A stretch of 64,000 nucleotides of DNA, from the NCBI GenBank assembly GCA_023362775.1, contig JALMGJ010000003.1, positions 183,973,725 through 184,037,724 of the forward strand, read 5' to 3'. Made by a program: the position numbers and the translations under genes. The notes beneath the pieces are model-generated. The model ran no database searches. It worked only from the letters and a program-made list of their open reading frames with translations, and was not told the origin of the DNA. Below, in pieces: positions 1 to 10,529 of this stretch (position 1 is its first letter; each line of letters begins with the position of its first letter). This DNA is from Charina bottae (taxonomy: Eukaryota > Chordata > Lepidosauria > Squamata > Charinaidae).

Positions 1-16
1 TTTCAAGGGTGCTGTC

Positions 17-1345
17 CTATTCTAGTCTCTTCCTGACCATGGATAGAGCATGAGTGGTGGGGATGCTGGTGAAAAGGGAGGACACATAAAAGGAGACCAT
101 AGTTTCATCTGTATCCAGTTTCAGGATCTTTGCTTTGGAAACAAATTTTTCCGAATTATGGATGTGGTGTTCAGAGTGTCCAACCAGAGGTGCTAGTATG
201 GTAGAGAGGTGTTTGGCAATGTTGTATGTTACCGAATTAATGCTGCTGACTATGGGTCGAAGGGGTGTTCCTTCCTTGTGGATCTTAGGGAGTCTGTAAA
301 TGCAGGGGATGGCTTCTTCAGGATACAGACGGTGGTAGGTAATCCTATCGATGGAGCCATCATGTTCCAATTGCTTCAAACTGTCTATTACCTTTTTCTT
401 GTAATTGCTGGTGGGGTCTCTTTTCAGTTTTTCATTTGTATGGTGATCCTCCAAAAGTGAGGTAATTTTATTGTGGTAGTCTGCAGTGTTTAGAACCACT
501 GTACATCTTCCTTTGTCAGCAGGTAAAATGGTGATGGTTTCATCTTTGCTGAGGGCTGTCAGGGCTCTCCCCTCTTGGACGGTAAGGTTGTGGGGAGGAG
601 GTTGAGCACTGGACAGAGCTGCAGATATTTTAGGCCGGAGTTGTTCTGCTTCCTCAAAAGGTAGGTGGTTGTTGTGGATGGCAGATTCTGTGGCTGTAAT
701 GAGCTCCACAACCGGAACTTGCTTGGGAGTGATGGCAAAATTAAGACCGTTGGCTACGACATCTCTCTCTGGTTGGGTGAGTTCTCTGTCTGAGAGATTT
801 TTCACCCACATGTTCTTTTTGTCCTCTGTGGTCCTGTTGTTGTTGTTCCTCCCAGCGGTTTCTCCAGTTCCTTGTTTCTGCTTGCTGCGATAAAGAAGAA
901 TGTCAAATTTCTTAGTTTGCCTCTCCTTTGTCTTGTGATGCTGGGCCAGCTGTACTTTACTGCCAAGTTGAATAACTCTATCCAGGACTGGGTCAGGAAG
1001 GGTGGCTGTGAGTTCCTGGTGAAGGTTTTCAAAATTGTATTGCAGGGCATCAATGGTGAAGTGGACTTGCCTTATTCTTTCATTTAGAAGATGTCTTTGT
1101 GCCTTCTGCAGGATCTGGTCTGCTCTGTGACCCTTAACTGTAGATTGCAGGCGTAGGCTTGTCGGGATGAATCTCTGTTGTCTGCATCTGAGGTTGAAAC
1201 GTAGGTGGTTTCTATAGTCTGCCACCTTTCTTGCTGTCTTCTCGAATTTCCTTACCAACTTCAGGGTTTCTTCCCCAAAATGTATGGCAATATGTCGATG
1301 AAGGTTCTCAGTCATCCAGGTGGAATTGTCTGTAGCTTGAATCAT
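17..1345 (-). pseudogene. Penelope-like element (PLE) ORF, N-terminal and first RT motifs
   Basis: This 442-codon frame encodes the N-terminal and early reverse-transcriptase part of a Penelope-like retroelement. The residues ILPADKGR, YRLPKIHKEG and the SLFTSIPT box are typical of PLE reverse transcriptases, which copy the element into DNA. The ATG lies inside the end of the adjacent pLTR arm, as expected for a PLE ORF start. The copy looks dead. The motif A aspartate expected before VSSLFTSIPT is a tyrosine (FYVSSLF), and the frame ends at a TAG at 17-19. Codons that continue in the same sense run on to the window edge, which suggests a nonsense change rather than a natural end. The GIY-YIG domain that normally follows is missing from this strand and lies inverted beside it. 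Family assignment is confident; any activity is very unlikely. Confidence 0.85.
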
Positions 1346-1496
1346 GTCAACTGGATTTCTATTTTCTCAGTGGAAACGTTTCGCTCCTTATCCAAGAAGC
1401 TTCTTCAGTCTGAGCAAAGTTTGTAAGGAAATTCTTAAATATGTTTCTAGGGTGGCTGTGTGACCTTGCACCTGTGGCTAGGTCATGGTTATTTTG
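1334..1496 (-). repeat. PLE pLTR, left arm of inverted pair
   Basis: This 163-bp arm is the near-exact reverse complement of 1899-2061. On the minus strand it leads straight into the ATG of the PLE reverse-transcriptase frame. Penelope-like elements characteristically carry such pseudo-LTRs, often in inverted or partial tandem arrangement. The arm contains a hammerhead-like fold. Confidence 0.85.
1366..1414 (-). ncRNA. Hammerhead-ribozyme-like fold in PLE pLTR (left arm)
   Basis: Read on the minus strand, CTCAG and CTGAG can pair as helix I. They enclose the conserved core CTGAAGA, then a 7-bp helix II (GCTTCTT with AAGGAGC, loop GGAT, one G-U pair), then GAAAC. Hammerhead ribozymes are known in PLE pLTRs. 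One extra A sits between the CTGAAGA core and helix II, and helix III is minimal, so self-cleavage is inferred rather than shown. Confidence 0.55.
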
Positions 1497-1886
1497 CTCT
1501 ACATTGGAGAAACCAATAACCAAATAACCAAAGTTATTTTGCTCTACATTGGAGAAACCAAACAACCTTTGTACAGGAGGAGCAACACCACAGGACCAGA
1601 GTCAGCAGTTTACCTTCATCTAACGGAAAAAGAACACTCATTTGAGGACATTAATGTTCACATTTTAGACAGAGAAGATAAGTGGTTTGAAAGAGGGGTC
1701 AAGGAATCCATTTATGCCAACTTGGAAAATCCTTCTTTGAATAGAGGTGGGGGCCTCAGGCACAATCTTTCACCTATTTTCCTTCCTGCTTTGTCTTCTG
1801 TGCCTAGAAAGATTAAGACCATTTCGCAATCTCAACAACAGCAAGGTAATCTTAACAATCCTCCTTTGGATGATAAAGGGACTTAG
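1485..1886 (+). pseudogene. PLE C-terminal GIY-YIG endonuclease fragment
   Basis: This plus-strand frame encodes the C-terminal endonuclease of a Penelope-like element, the domain thought to nick target DNA. LLYIGET matches the YIG half of the GIY-YIG motif. LYRRSN carries the expected arginine, and KESIYANLENPSLNRGGG carries the conserved glutamate region and PLE-type ending. The start of the domain is duplicated, so LLYIGET appears twice about 14 residues apart. The fragment lies between the two inverted pLTR arms, opposite in orientation to the reverse-transcriptase fragment. It has no upstream RT portion, so it is a truncated, non-functional piece. The frame ends in TAG just before the right arm, which is the normal PLE order of endonuclease then pLTR. 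Confidence 0.85.
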
Positions 1887-1898
1887 AAATAAACATCT

Positions 1899-2061
1899 CA
1901 AAATAACCATGACCTAGCCACAGGTGCAAGGTCACACAGCCACCCTAGAAACATATTTAAGGATTCCCTTACAAACTTTGCTCAGACTGAAGAAGCTTCT
2001 TGGATAAGGGGCGAAACGTTTCCACTGAGAAAATAGAAATCCAGTTGACATGATTCAAGCT
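1899..2061 (+). repeat. PLE pLTR, right arm of inverted pair
   Basis: This arm mirrors 1334-1496 over 163 bp. On the plus strand it follows the endonuclease stop codon and ends with the first four codons of a new PLE ORF before homology stops at 2061. The order endonuclease-pLTR-ORF start is what a tandem PLE copy would show. Confidence 0.85.
1981..2029 (+). ncRNA. Hammerhead-ribozyme-like fold in PLE pLTR (right arm)
   Basis: The same 49-nt fold as the left arm is present here on the plus strand. Helix I is CTCAG with CTGAG, the core is CTGAAGA at 1987-1993, helix II is GCTTCTT with AAGGGGC, and GAAAC is at 2013-2017. The one base that differs from the left arm in helix II still pairs as G-U, so the stem is kept. 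Confidence 0.55.
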
Positions 2062-2067
2062 GAGAAT

Positions 2068-2139
2068 CTGAGAATTGAATACGATTGAATGAATTTAAAA
2101 AAGTTTTTAAAAATTCATTCAATCGTATTCAATTCTCAG
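2068..2139. repeat. Perfect 29-bp-stem hairpin at SINE tail
   Basis: Positions 2068-2096 and 2111-2139 are perfect reverse complements with a 14-nt AT-rich loop. The right half is the 3' tail of the minus-strand SINE, so the left half looks like an inverted copy of that tail made during or after insertion. Confidence 0.8.
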
Positions 2140-2332
2140 AGACTGCCTGGACCGATCCCTGAGTTTTCTTGGCAGGTTTTTTCAGAAGTGGTTTGCCATT
2201 GCCTCCTTCCTGGGCTGAGAGAAAGTGACTGGCCCAAGGTCACCCAGCTGGCTTTGTGTCTAAGGCGGGACTAGGACTCACAGTCTCCTAGTTTCTAGCC
2301 TGATGCCTTAACCGCTATACCAAACTTGCTCT
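2111..2332 (-). mobile_element. tRNA-derived SINE (squamate type with CAATGGCAAACC tail)
   Basis: Read on the minus strand, the 5' part resembles a tRNA promoter with an A box near TATAGCGGTTAAGGC and a B box near GAGTCCTAGTCC. A shared body follows (CCAGCTGGGTGACCTTGGGC) and a tail with GGCAATGGCAAACC. Related copies lie at 5509, 19071 and 19840-20178. The family name is uncertain; Squam1-like is my best guess. Confidence 0.75.
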
Positions 2333-2873
2333 TTGGGGTTTAGTGGCTTATGATATCTAAAGAATAAAAATACCATACAGCTCCAGTGTGTAGGCAGCAT
2401 ACAAAGTACTATAACCATCATCATCTGTTGGGTATACAGTATGTATATAAGAGAAGAAGGACTGTTAGTTTGTGCAAGCCTTCTCTGCAAAACTCCCATT
2501 GAGATAAGAAGCTAGTTTTTATTTAAAGTTATTTTTGTGTCTTTGTAATACTGTCTGTATATGTGTGTGGTGGTAGTAAAGCTGTTTTTGTTTATTCATA
2601 ACCAGAAGTAGATTTAGAAGATTTGCAAAGGAGAGGAGGAGGGAAATTATCTTTGGAGTTCCTCTGCTTATTGGAGATTCAACAGCTGGAGAAATCCTCA
2701 TAGGAACAAGCATCTCAAATTCAGGACATCTTCTGTGATAAAGTAGCAGCTACATCAACATAACTATTATGCTTTGGTCATGCTGTAGCATCCTGTTCAT
2801 TGTAGTTTTATGATGACCGTACTTTTATTTTGGGCACAAGCTGAATTCCCCAGCTGATCTCCAGCAAGTTATG
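2333..2873. other. Unannotated AT-rich stretch
   Basis: I see no gene or recognisable repeat here. Short frames lack any family resemblance. Confidence 0.5.
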
Positions 2874-2881
2874 TTTAAGAC

Positions 2882-3124
2882 CATAGCTTTCCAATAGCGA
2901 CAAAACCCGGAATTGCTGATGGCGCATCGCCACCACACTGTGTGTGCGGCGGCAGCGGCAGCAGCGGCGACAGCAGCTGTGACGGCAGCGGCATGCCATC
3001 AGTGCTTCCGGGTTTTAGCGCAAAACACGAGGCCGCTGCCACTGCCGCCGCCGTCATGCACACTGCTGCCATGCATGCTCCTGCCGTTGGTGTGTCGCCA
3101 ACGGCGGGAGTTTGGAAAGCACTG
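2882..3124. mobile_element. Non-autonomous hAT element (CpG-rich MITE, copy 1)
   Basis: The 243-bp element is bounded by a perfect 8-bp duplication, TTTAAGAC, at 2874-2881 and 3125-3132. Its ends are CATAGCTTTCC and GGAAAGCACTG, which are imperfect inverted repeats of the CAG-type seen in hAT transposons. The interior is rich in CpG and GCC/GGC triplets, with GTGTGTCGCC and CCGGGTTTT motifs shared with the copy at 3837. It encodes no transposase. Confidence 0.85.
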
Positions 3125-3132
3125 TTTAAGAC

Positions 3133-3828
3133 AAAGTAAACATCATATCCCCAAGGCCCGCATGTTTGAGAGTGAGGTCTATTCTGTTTCAGTGCATTTG
3201 TCTCAACCCTTCATCACTAAAATACCCTGTTCTCAACCCCACTGTATCTAGCCCTGGAGAGCTGTAGGCAAAACTGAGAAGTAGAAACAACTTCTGAGAC
3301 AAATCACATATGTTGCCAAGAAAACTACACAGATGTGTGCATAAAGTAACCATGCGTCCACCTCAACTTGAGAATCTTCACTTTTTACTCCCACTATATA
3401 CACACACAAATAGTGAGTCCTTTATTGAAATCAATTCAACTACTATCATTTTCTTTAAAGGATATCTTTAAATTGGCACAGGCACTGCTATAACACATTA
3501 AGATATTTTCCATTTGGTATAATAGGCTTCATTTCTTCAAGGTCATCCCATTATCCATTTTGTTGAAACTCTTAAAATGAATAAAGATTCAAAATGTCCA
3601 CTTATTCATTGTCAGTGAAGGGGAAAAATTGGCTTTTGCTTTCTGCCACAAAGGCTATTTTCATGTGGAGTCTTCCATTTGAGCCTGTAGCCCAAAAAAA
3701 TCCCTCCTAAAGTTAGAATATAGTCTTAATAATGCCCCTCCTTTGCATCATGTTCCATAAAAAGAACAATTGTAATATTCTAGACGAAAGTACATTTTAA
3801 TTTCACTGATAACAATATGACTTAAACA
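3133..3828. other. Unannotated AT-rich stretch
   Basis: No gene or clear repeat is visible between the two related hAT MITEs. Confidence 0.5.
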
Positions 3829-3836
3829 GTCTAGAG

Positions 3837-4089
3837 CAGAGCTTTCCAAACTGTGTGTCGCGACACAAAAGTGTGTCGCCACACAGTCTGGTGTGTCGCC
3901 ACACAACCCGGAAGCGCCAATCATCATCAGCGCTTCCGGGTTTTCCCGCAGCGACACACCAACTGCAGCGCGCAAAACCCGAAAGCAGCAGCAGCGCTTC
4001 CGGGTTTTTGCACGCTGCTGCACTTCCGGGTATCCCGTGGCGACACGCCGGTTGGTGTGTCGCCGCGGGAAAAACTTTGGAAAGCCCTG
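3837..4089. mobile_element. Non-autonomous hAT element (CpG-rich MITE, copy 2)
   Basis: This 253-bp element has a perfect 8-bp target duplication, GTCTAGAG, at 3829-3836 and 4090-4097. The termini are CAGAGCTTTCCAAA and TTTGGAAAGCCCTG. The interior repeats GTGTGTCGCC and CTTCCGGGTTTT several times. The overlapping small frames on both strands come from the GC-rich, CpG-preserving sequence and are not genes. It is non-autonomous. Confidence 0.9.
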
Positions 4090-4097
4090 GTCTAGAG

Positions 4098-5508
4098 AGC
4101 TAACATATTTTATAATGTTTTGACTAAAGTGGAAAAATCAGGATTTTATGTGCTCTCTGCACTAAGTAAAAACATTTCCAAGATGCTTACTTGGTAGTTT
4201 AATTTTTATTTGGCTTGTATGTTTTGCCTTTTACACTTTTCCCTTTTTTCTCTTTTTTTAACACATGTGGGGAATATGAAAATTGAGTATTTTAAGGCTT
4301 GGCATTCAAGGAGTAGATTACTATCATTCCTAGATATGCATTCCATAAGGGTTGCAAGTATTCCAGTGCTTTCAGAACATGTTCAGCTCTAGAAAGATTT
4401 AATACATTTGGTGAAGTGCTTCATTTTCTAAATGGTTGAAATAGCACTCTATCATCAGAGCACCAATCTAGTCCTCACGTTACTTTCAATTCCACTGGCA
4501 ATATTAAGCGAATATTATTGCCATTCAGATGTCCCAGTCAGATATTTGGAGGAGGCTACAGTTCAATACCTTTTAATAAAATGGGAGGAAAAAAGAGGAA
4601 AGGATAATGATGACAAAGCATATGCCCCCACATGGTGCTGAAATCACCAGAAGGCCAAGCATGAATCAAACGTTTCATTGAACCATTTATGTCACAATTA
4701 ACTTTCTTCTGGGTGCAAGCAGTTGAAAAAAGTAGGGAAGGCATCACAGATTTATAACCATAAACAACAATTATTCTTTCAGCATGACTCACAACCTGCA
4801 CTGCCTTGAAACTCTTGGCAGATTCTGTGACTTCTGGGTTAAAGCAAATAAAATGTAAGAAACATGCTGGCATCACAGTTCTAGAAGAAGCCATCAAATG
4901 GTTATGATATGTTTAGCCATATCTACCACCCTGTGCTAGAAAGACTGGCAGTGGTGTTTTTTATATTAAGTTAATACTATAAAGTATATCAGGTGGGCAA
5001 TTTAGTTTGTCAGACACCATCCAGTTAACTGCTTCTGCTGATAGAAAACTCGCATCAACAGAATCGGGAGGGGTGATCCATCTTCTACCAACAGCTATTG
5101 TAACTTCTCAAATCTGATCTGAAAGGTTGAGGGATTGTCTGAATCAGAGCTGAGAAGAGGGGAACGAGTTCAGTTTTGTGAAAAGAAATCAGCACATGCA
5201 AATTCCAATATATGTCAGCCCTGCAAGGTAGACCAGCCTATGAAACAGATGCCTCATTGGCCTAAAACTACTTTTATTAAGATTGGCTATTGCAGCAGAA
5301 TCCTGCAATCTGAATGTGCTTCCCCTCCTCCCTTTTTATATATATCATTTTAGCTTTTTCATTGTTGCAGTTAATGGTCATCCATCCTACTAGACTTTTA
5401 CCCTAGGTCTAGCAGGCCTAAACTCTGACTTACTAAATGTCATACGTATGTAAGTTACTGAATGCCCCAAGATTCCCTAGAGATATACAGTATATATATT
5501 TTTATCTG
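4098..5508. other. Unannotated AT-rich stretch
   Basis: No coding region, RNA gene or strong repeat is recognisable. The 113-residue minus-strand frame at 4556-4897 has no family features. Confidence 0.5.
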
Positions 5509-5722
5509 TTCATTCGTGTCTGATTCTTGGAGACTGGACAAATCCCTGCAGTTTTCTTGGCAAGGTTTTCCAGAAGTGCTTTGCCATTGCCTCCTTCCTA
5601 GGGCTGGGAGAAAGTGACTGGCTCAAGGTCACTCAGCTGGCTTTGCGCCTAAGGAAGGACTAGAACTCACGGTCTCCCAGTTTCTAGCCTGATGCCTTAA
5701 CCACTACACTAAACTGGCTCTC
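5509..5722 (-). mobile_element. tRNA-derived SINE, same family as 2111-2332
   Basis: Read on the minus strand the copy begins GAGCCAGTTTAGTGTAGTGG, keeps the CCAGCTGAGTGACCTTGAGC body, and ends with the CAATGGCAAAGCAC and CCAAGAAAACTGCAGGG tail. Both promoter boxes are degraded, so it is an old insertion. Confidence 0.8.
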
Positions 5723-6882
5723 ACAAAGGCAATTAGGTACTATGATGGCACAAAAATGAATTCTAGTAGACTACCTTTTATTACTTTTTACAAGTTCCCA
5801 GACACCATGAAATAGATGCATTCTTTCCTTTTTTCTGGAATCCTTGAAATTCATTTCTGATAAAGAGGGTCATTCCTCAACTTGCAGAAAGACAAATTTT
5901 TGGCAGCAAGCATATGTACAGTATGTAGTTTTCTTCTGGTTATTAACAAGCCATCTGGTATTTTGCTGAACACAGAGCAGAATCTACAACCAGTCTTAAT
6001 AGCTTCTTTTTGCACAGCAAAGCTGAGTTGGAAACACAGTTTTGAGTTTGAGATGCCTTTTATATTGATTAAAATATCACCATAAAAATTTGCAAAGGGC
6101 AAACTTTTGTTCTAGAAGACCAGATTTTCTTTGAAAGCCTTAGTATGGAGGGAAAATGTAGCAAAGCTCCTACCCTATATTAAGAGCTATTATGGTTAAA
6201 CGATGTAAATATTATGTATGGTTAAATGATTCCAATAGAGAAACAATTGTATAATTTGGTCCCATTCCTGTTGCTGCTGATGTACCAATACATGCCTACA
6301 GAGATAAACATTGTGTATCCAGCCAGCGAAACAGATACTCAAAATGTGTGAGGTTAATCACTAAATTTACAAGTTTTGAATTGTTAAATTAGCCACCTCA
6401 ATCTGATCCTATCAAGCATGTTAGGATTGCAGTTCCCTTGACTCTCAGCAAATAATCCCATACATTTGGGTGACTGTCAGCCTACCCTGATCATTAACCC
6501 AAGCAAATGGAATCAACAGAATCAATAGAATCACAGAACACATTTACACATCTTCCTGTTTAAAATATTATACAGCTTATATTATACTAGCTACCACACA
6601 TAATCCAAATGTTGCATTAAATGTAGTCTTCTGCATATATTTACATGGCACTTTGGTCTTAACCTCGCAATACACAAAAAAAGTCTGTTCTATGAGCCTC
6701 TCATCAACTTCTATTCCATGGAAATTAGGGCTATATAAATCCAGTTGACCATGAGATGGCAGCCAAGAGTTTGAGGTTTTGGTTTCTCTTTGCTGCATTC
6801 TAGCAGCAACCCACACCTGGTAACCCAACATAAATTCCCTAGTAGTAGTAGTTTATTAATTGATTAGTCCTGTGACCTTATC
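5723..6882. other. Mostly unannotated stretch with a degraded foldback copy
   Basis: About 6725-6830 resembles the foldback family at 25140-25258, with GAGATGGCAG on one side and a TAGCAGCAACC side facing it. The rest shows nothing I can name. Confidence 0.4.
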
Positions 6883-6960
6883 AATAAAATAAAATAAAAT
6901 AAAATAAAATAAAATAAAATAAAATAAAATAAAATAAAATAAAATAAAATAAAATAAAAT
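6883..6960. repeat. (AAAAT)n microsatellite
   Basis: About fifteen uninterrupted AAAAT units are visible. Confidence 0.98.
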
Positions 6961-9290
6961 ACATGTGTGATAATACATAGAGTCAGAAATCAGATATATG
7001 GATCTCCCTTACAGGATACCCCAATTTGTTCAATGTATTGAGTTCTAATGACCGTTGCTTAAATTCCCTAGTAAACTCTCATATATTTGCACAACGTATA
7101 CCAACTGACATATATTTGTGTCCTCTAATTGTTCCATTTGGGGAGGAAGTTTTTATATGTATGAACATTGAATCAATATTTACTGTTTTCAGATATTCCT
7201 ATTCTTTTGAACTATAGTCCTATTGTGTGGAAACCGAGATCTGGACAAAAAAGAGGACTCTCCATGCCCTACCTTAACTACTACTAATTCTGAATTATTA
7301 GGAAAGATAAACATATGGCCCCAACTAGTCAACATCAACTGCAGAGTTAATGTTATTAGCAATTTACAAATGAATCACTTATTCATTCTCTTCGATTGGA
7401 ATCACTTATTGGCACAGATGAGCTATGGATGATTATAATGGAATATGGCTTCTATGCATTGAAATGTTTATGTAAAACTTTATATACATGAATACATGCC
7501 CTGCATGTTTTTGTCAGGCAGGATGACATTTAGCTCTACATAAATCAATTAATAGACACATGTTTGGGAGTAAGTCCCACTGACCTCCATAGGACTTACT
7601 TCTTATTTTACAAATATAGATTCCTACACTTCACTTATTGTCCATAAATAACATGTGCCTTGTGATATCTTCACAAGCTCCTCTAAAGACCAGTGCGGTG
7701 AGTTGCATCCCACTGTGCAAGTGATTTTGCCACCAGACCTTCATTGTATGTGTGAGGAATTTTCATATGCTGCTTAGAGATGCAGAAGTAATCCATCACA
7801 GATTTCTTTTTAGAGGACATGGTGTGATCTGCCAAAACAGGAATCTATTGCAGCAGAAACAGGCACATAATCCTAAAGTCTGCTAGCATTCATCTTGAAG
7901 TTTCTTGGCTCCAAAAGTTCGTTCTCCCCCCCCCCCCCTCTGGAAGTTGCATATAAAACAACCATACATTCTGAAAAGTTGCTTACAAAATGTATATTAT
8001 CTCATAGACAGTTGTTTATAAAAAGTGCTAATTAGAGAATGAAGCATACAAAAAGCTTTTGTTAGATAAAATTATGTGCAACAATAATTGCCAAATTTTT
8101 TGGTTTGAACTTTTAAAAAAATAATTCCCTGAACTCACAGGTAGCACAGACTAATCATTAGAGGCTGTACTGATTCATGCCAGATTTCTTCAGCTCCGTA
8201 ATTCAATTCAATTCAATACGTTTGAGCCCAAGTTACAGGTTTTTATCAGCACCATGCAATTGTTGAGGAGCAAATTGTAGCACCATCCCTGTAAACCAAC
8301 TTTTTTTGGGGGGGAAGAAGACTATTTTGTACAAAGGAGGATGGAACCTATATATGTTACCCAATGTTTTTCCTCTGATGAATGTAATTGGGAGCCATTA
8401 TAGAAGACTAAGGGAAGCTACACTCTAGCTCATGCCTTTTTTGGCCTGTATGGACCTTCTAGTAGTTCGGTCCTTTGGTTAGGACATACAGCTTCCAACA
8501 TCTCTCACCCAGGATCCTTCACAAGTAGCTGTGCTGGTTGGGGCTACTGAAAATTGTAATTCTTCAGTTTGTATTTTCCTTCAGAAACTCGAGGCAGGAC
8601 AGTAAATACAAGAACCACATTGGGTAGTTTGGGCTGAGAGATGATGACTGGTTCAAAGTCGATTAATGAGTTTCCATGGCTGAGGGTGGACTTATATTGA
8701 GGTGATCCACGGTTTAGCCCTAAGCTCTAGATCTCACATATTCCACTCTGAATTATCTGCAGTTTCAATATTTGTGCAGCAAATTGTTTTCAAGGAAATC
8801 TAACCAGTTCAGGAGTCAGGTTGCAGTGCCAAATCTGAGACTTATTATATGGAAGCATACCTTTGAGTATATACCAGCTACTTGAAGAACAGCATTCTCC
8901 TGTCTCTCTACTAACCTAGTTTCAGTTTATGCTTTGGCCCAAAACTGAGTATAGAAACATTTGCATTCAAATATGAATTAAATGGATCTCTTCCCCACCC
9001 TACTGTCCACATGGTTAGTGGACAAGAGCAGGTTACCTTTGAGAAAATACTTTAGGCTATATTTTCAATATATAGAAATTGCACACACTCCCCTCACACT
9101 CAGTATCCTAGTTCCATCAGTGGAGAAAAACAACCATTGTCAATATAATGAAACAAAGAACATTTCATTGGTTGTTTAGATATTAATTGGGTGGTTTAAT
9201 TAAGGATGGAATTAAATTCAAATTTAACTTGTTAAATTGTCCTTAATCTTATTTTGCAGTTCCTACAATTTTGGTTATTTATCCAAACTT
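6961..9290. other. Unannotated AT-rich stretch
   Basis: No gene is recognisable. A short stem AAGTCC...GGACTT at about 7571-7600 belongs to an old dispersed relic seen widely in reptile DNA. A 15-base C run lies near 7926. Confidence 0.5.
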
Positions 9291-9413
9291 GACTATCAGA
9301 GCCAGGCTGAAAAACTCCAGGTAGCCATTAGATGGCAGGAAATGATTACTGTATTTCTTTGCTGTCATATCTAGTGGCCATACAGATTTTTGTGGTCCAG
9401 ATTTGGTAGCCCT
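9291..9413. mobile_element. Foldback (MITE-like) repeat, copy of the ATGGCAGGAAA family
   Basis: The two halves are imperfect reverse complements: CATTAGATGGCAGGAAA on the left and TTTGCTGTCATATCTAGTGG on the right. Outer ends contain GCCAGGCTGAAAAACTCC and GGTCCAGATTTGGTAGCCC. It shares structure with 24329, 24796, 25140 and 50043. It is non-coding. Confidence 0.65.
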
Positions 9414-9516
9414 ACTAAATAGACAAACAGACATTCTCTTTGGGACTCTCCATGCTAATTACCCATCATATAGTTTCCATTATTATGTGCTTTTTGATAT
9501 ATAGATAGATAATATA

Positions 9517-9905
9517 CAGGTAGTCCTCGCTTAATTACCACAATTAGGACAGGAATTTAGGTTGCTAAGCAATTTAGTCATTAAGCGAATCTGGACCCAA
9601 TTTTATGACCATTTCTGTGGTGGTCATTAAGCGAATCACATGGTTGTTAAGCGAATCATGTGGTTCCCTATTGGTTTTGCTTATCAGAAGCTGGCTGGGA
9701 AGGTCGAAAATGGCAATCACGTGACTGCGGGATGCTGCAAAAAATTGTAAATGTGTGATAGTTGCCAAGCACCCGAATCACGATCACGTGACCGTGGGGA
9801 TGCTGCAACAGTTGTAAGTGCAAGGAACAGTTGTAAGTAGTTTTTTCAGTGCCATCTAACTCCAGACTGTCACTAAACAAACGGTTCTTAAGTGAGGACT
9901 ACTTG
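9517..9905. mobile_element. Tigger-like (Tc1/mariner superfamily) MITE, copy 1
   Basis: This 389-bp element begins CAGGTAGTCCTCGCTTAA and ends TTAAGTGAGGACTACTTG, forming terminal inverted repeats. It is flanked by TA on both sides. Internal CACGTGA motifs and repeated 'ttaagcgaat' blocks match the second copy at 29951-30339. No transposase frame is present. Confidence 0.85.
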
Positions 9906-10529
9906 TAGATTGTTTATATTAAATCCTTTACCTTCTTGCTTGTTGTTCATCTCTCTTTCTCTGCTTTTAACATCACACTATAGTTTTTTATAGCTGTATT
10001 ACATGGCCTGTGTACTTGCTCTGATCTGGATATAGGGATTGACTGGGAGTGTGCTGGGTGCAAACTAAACTTGAAATTACTCAATAATTTTCCAATCCTA
10101 ACAGGTTTTCATAGAATTAAGTCCTGCTGAGTTCAATGAAGCTCCCTCCCTGGTAAATGGGCAGTGTATTGGAAAGTGGGATAGGCAAACCTCAGGGTCT
10201 CTTTCTCTGGACATGCTTAACTGGATCAAAAGAAGTGATGTTAGGGTGTTGAGCAAACATATAAAGAAGCTGATTAACCCCAGGGCTGTTTGAGGCTAAA
10301 CTAACTTCCCCAGTCTCCTGGATCATGTGAACTCTTCCTGGTGAATTAACTGTCCCTTCCTGTCCATCTTATCTCTGTTTACTACTACCCTGCAGCTGCA
10401 TTGGGGAGTGAAAAAGAGGCAGAAAAGGGTGGGGTTAGGGAAGATTTCTCTTATACCGTCCCCAGTGCCACCAAACCTGATTGTACCCCTGTGGATTTTT
10501 AAATGTTTCTCTCCTTTGCCCCAATCCAG

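Noticed and set aside
2808..4123. Clusters of 60-112-codon ORFs near 2.9 and 4.0 kb
   Set aside because: They lie within CpG-rich hAT MITEs with clear 8-bp target duplications.
7557..7604. AAGTCC...GGACTT stem as a regulatory hairpin
   Set aside because: The same motif recurs as faint relics around 10.1, 16.05 and 61.04 kb, so it is better explained as an ancient dispersed repeat.
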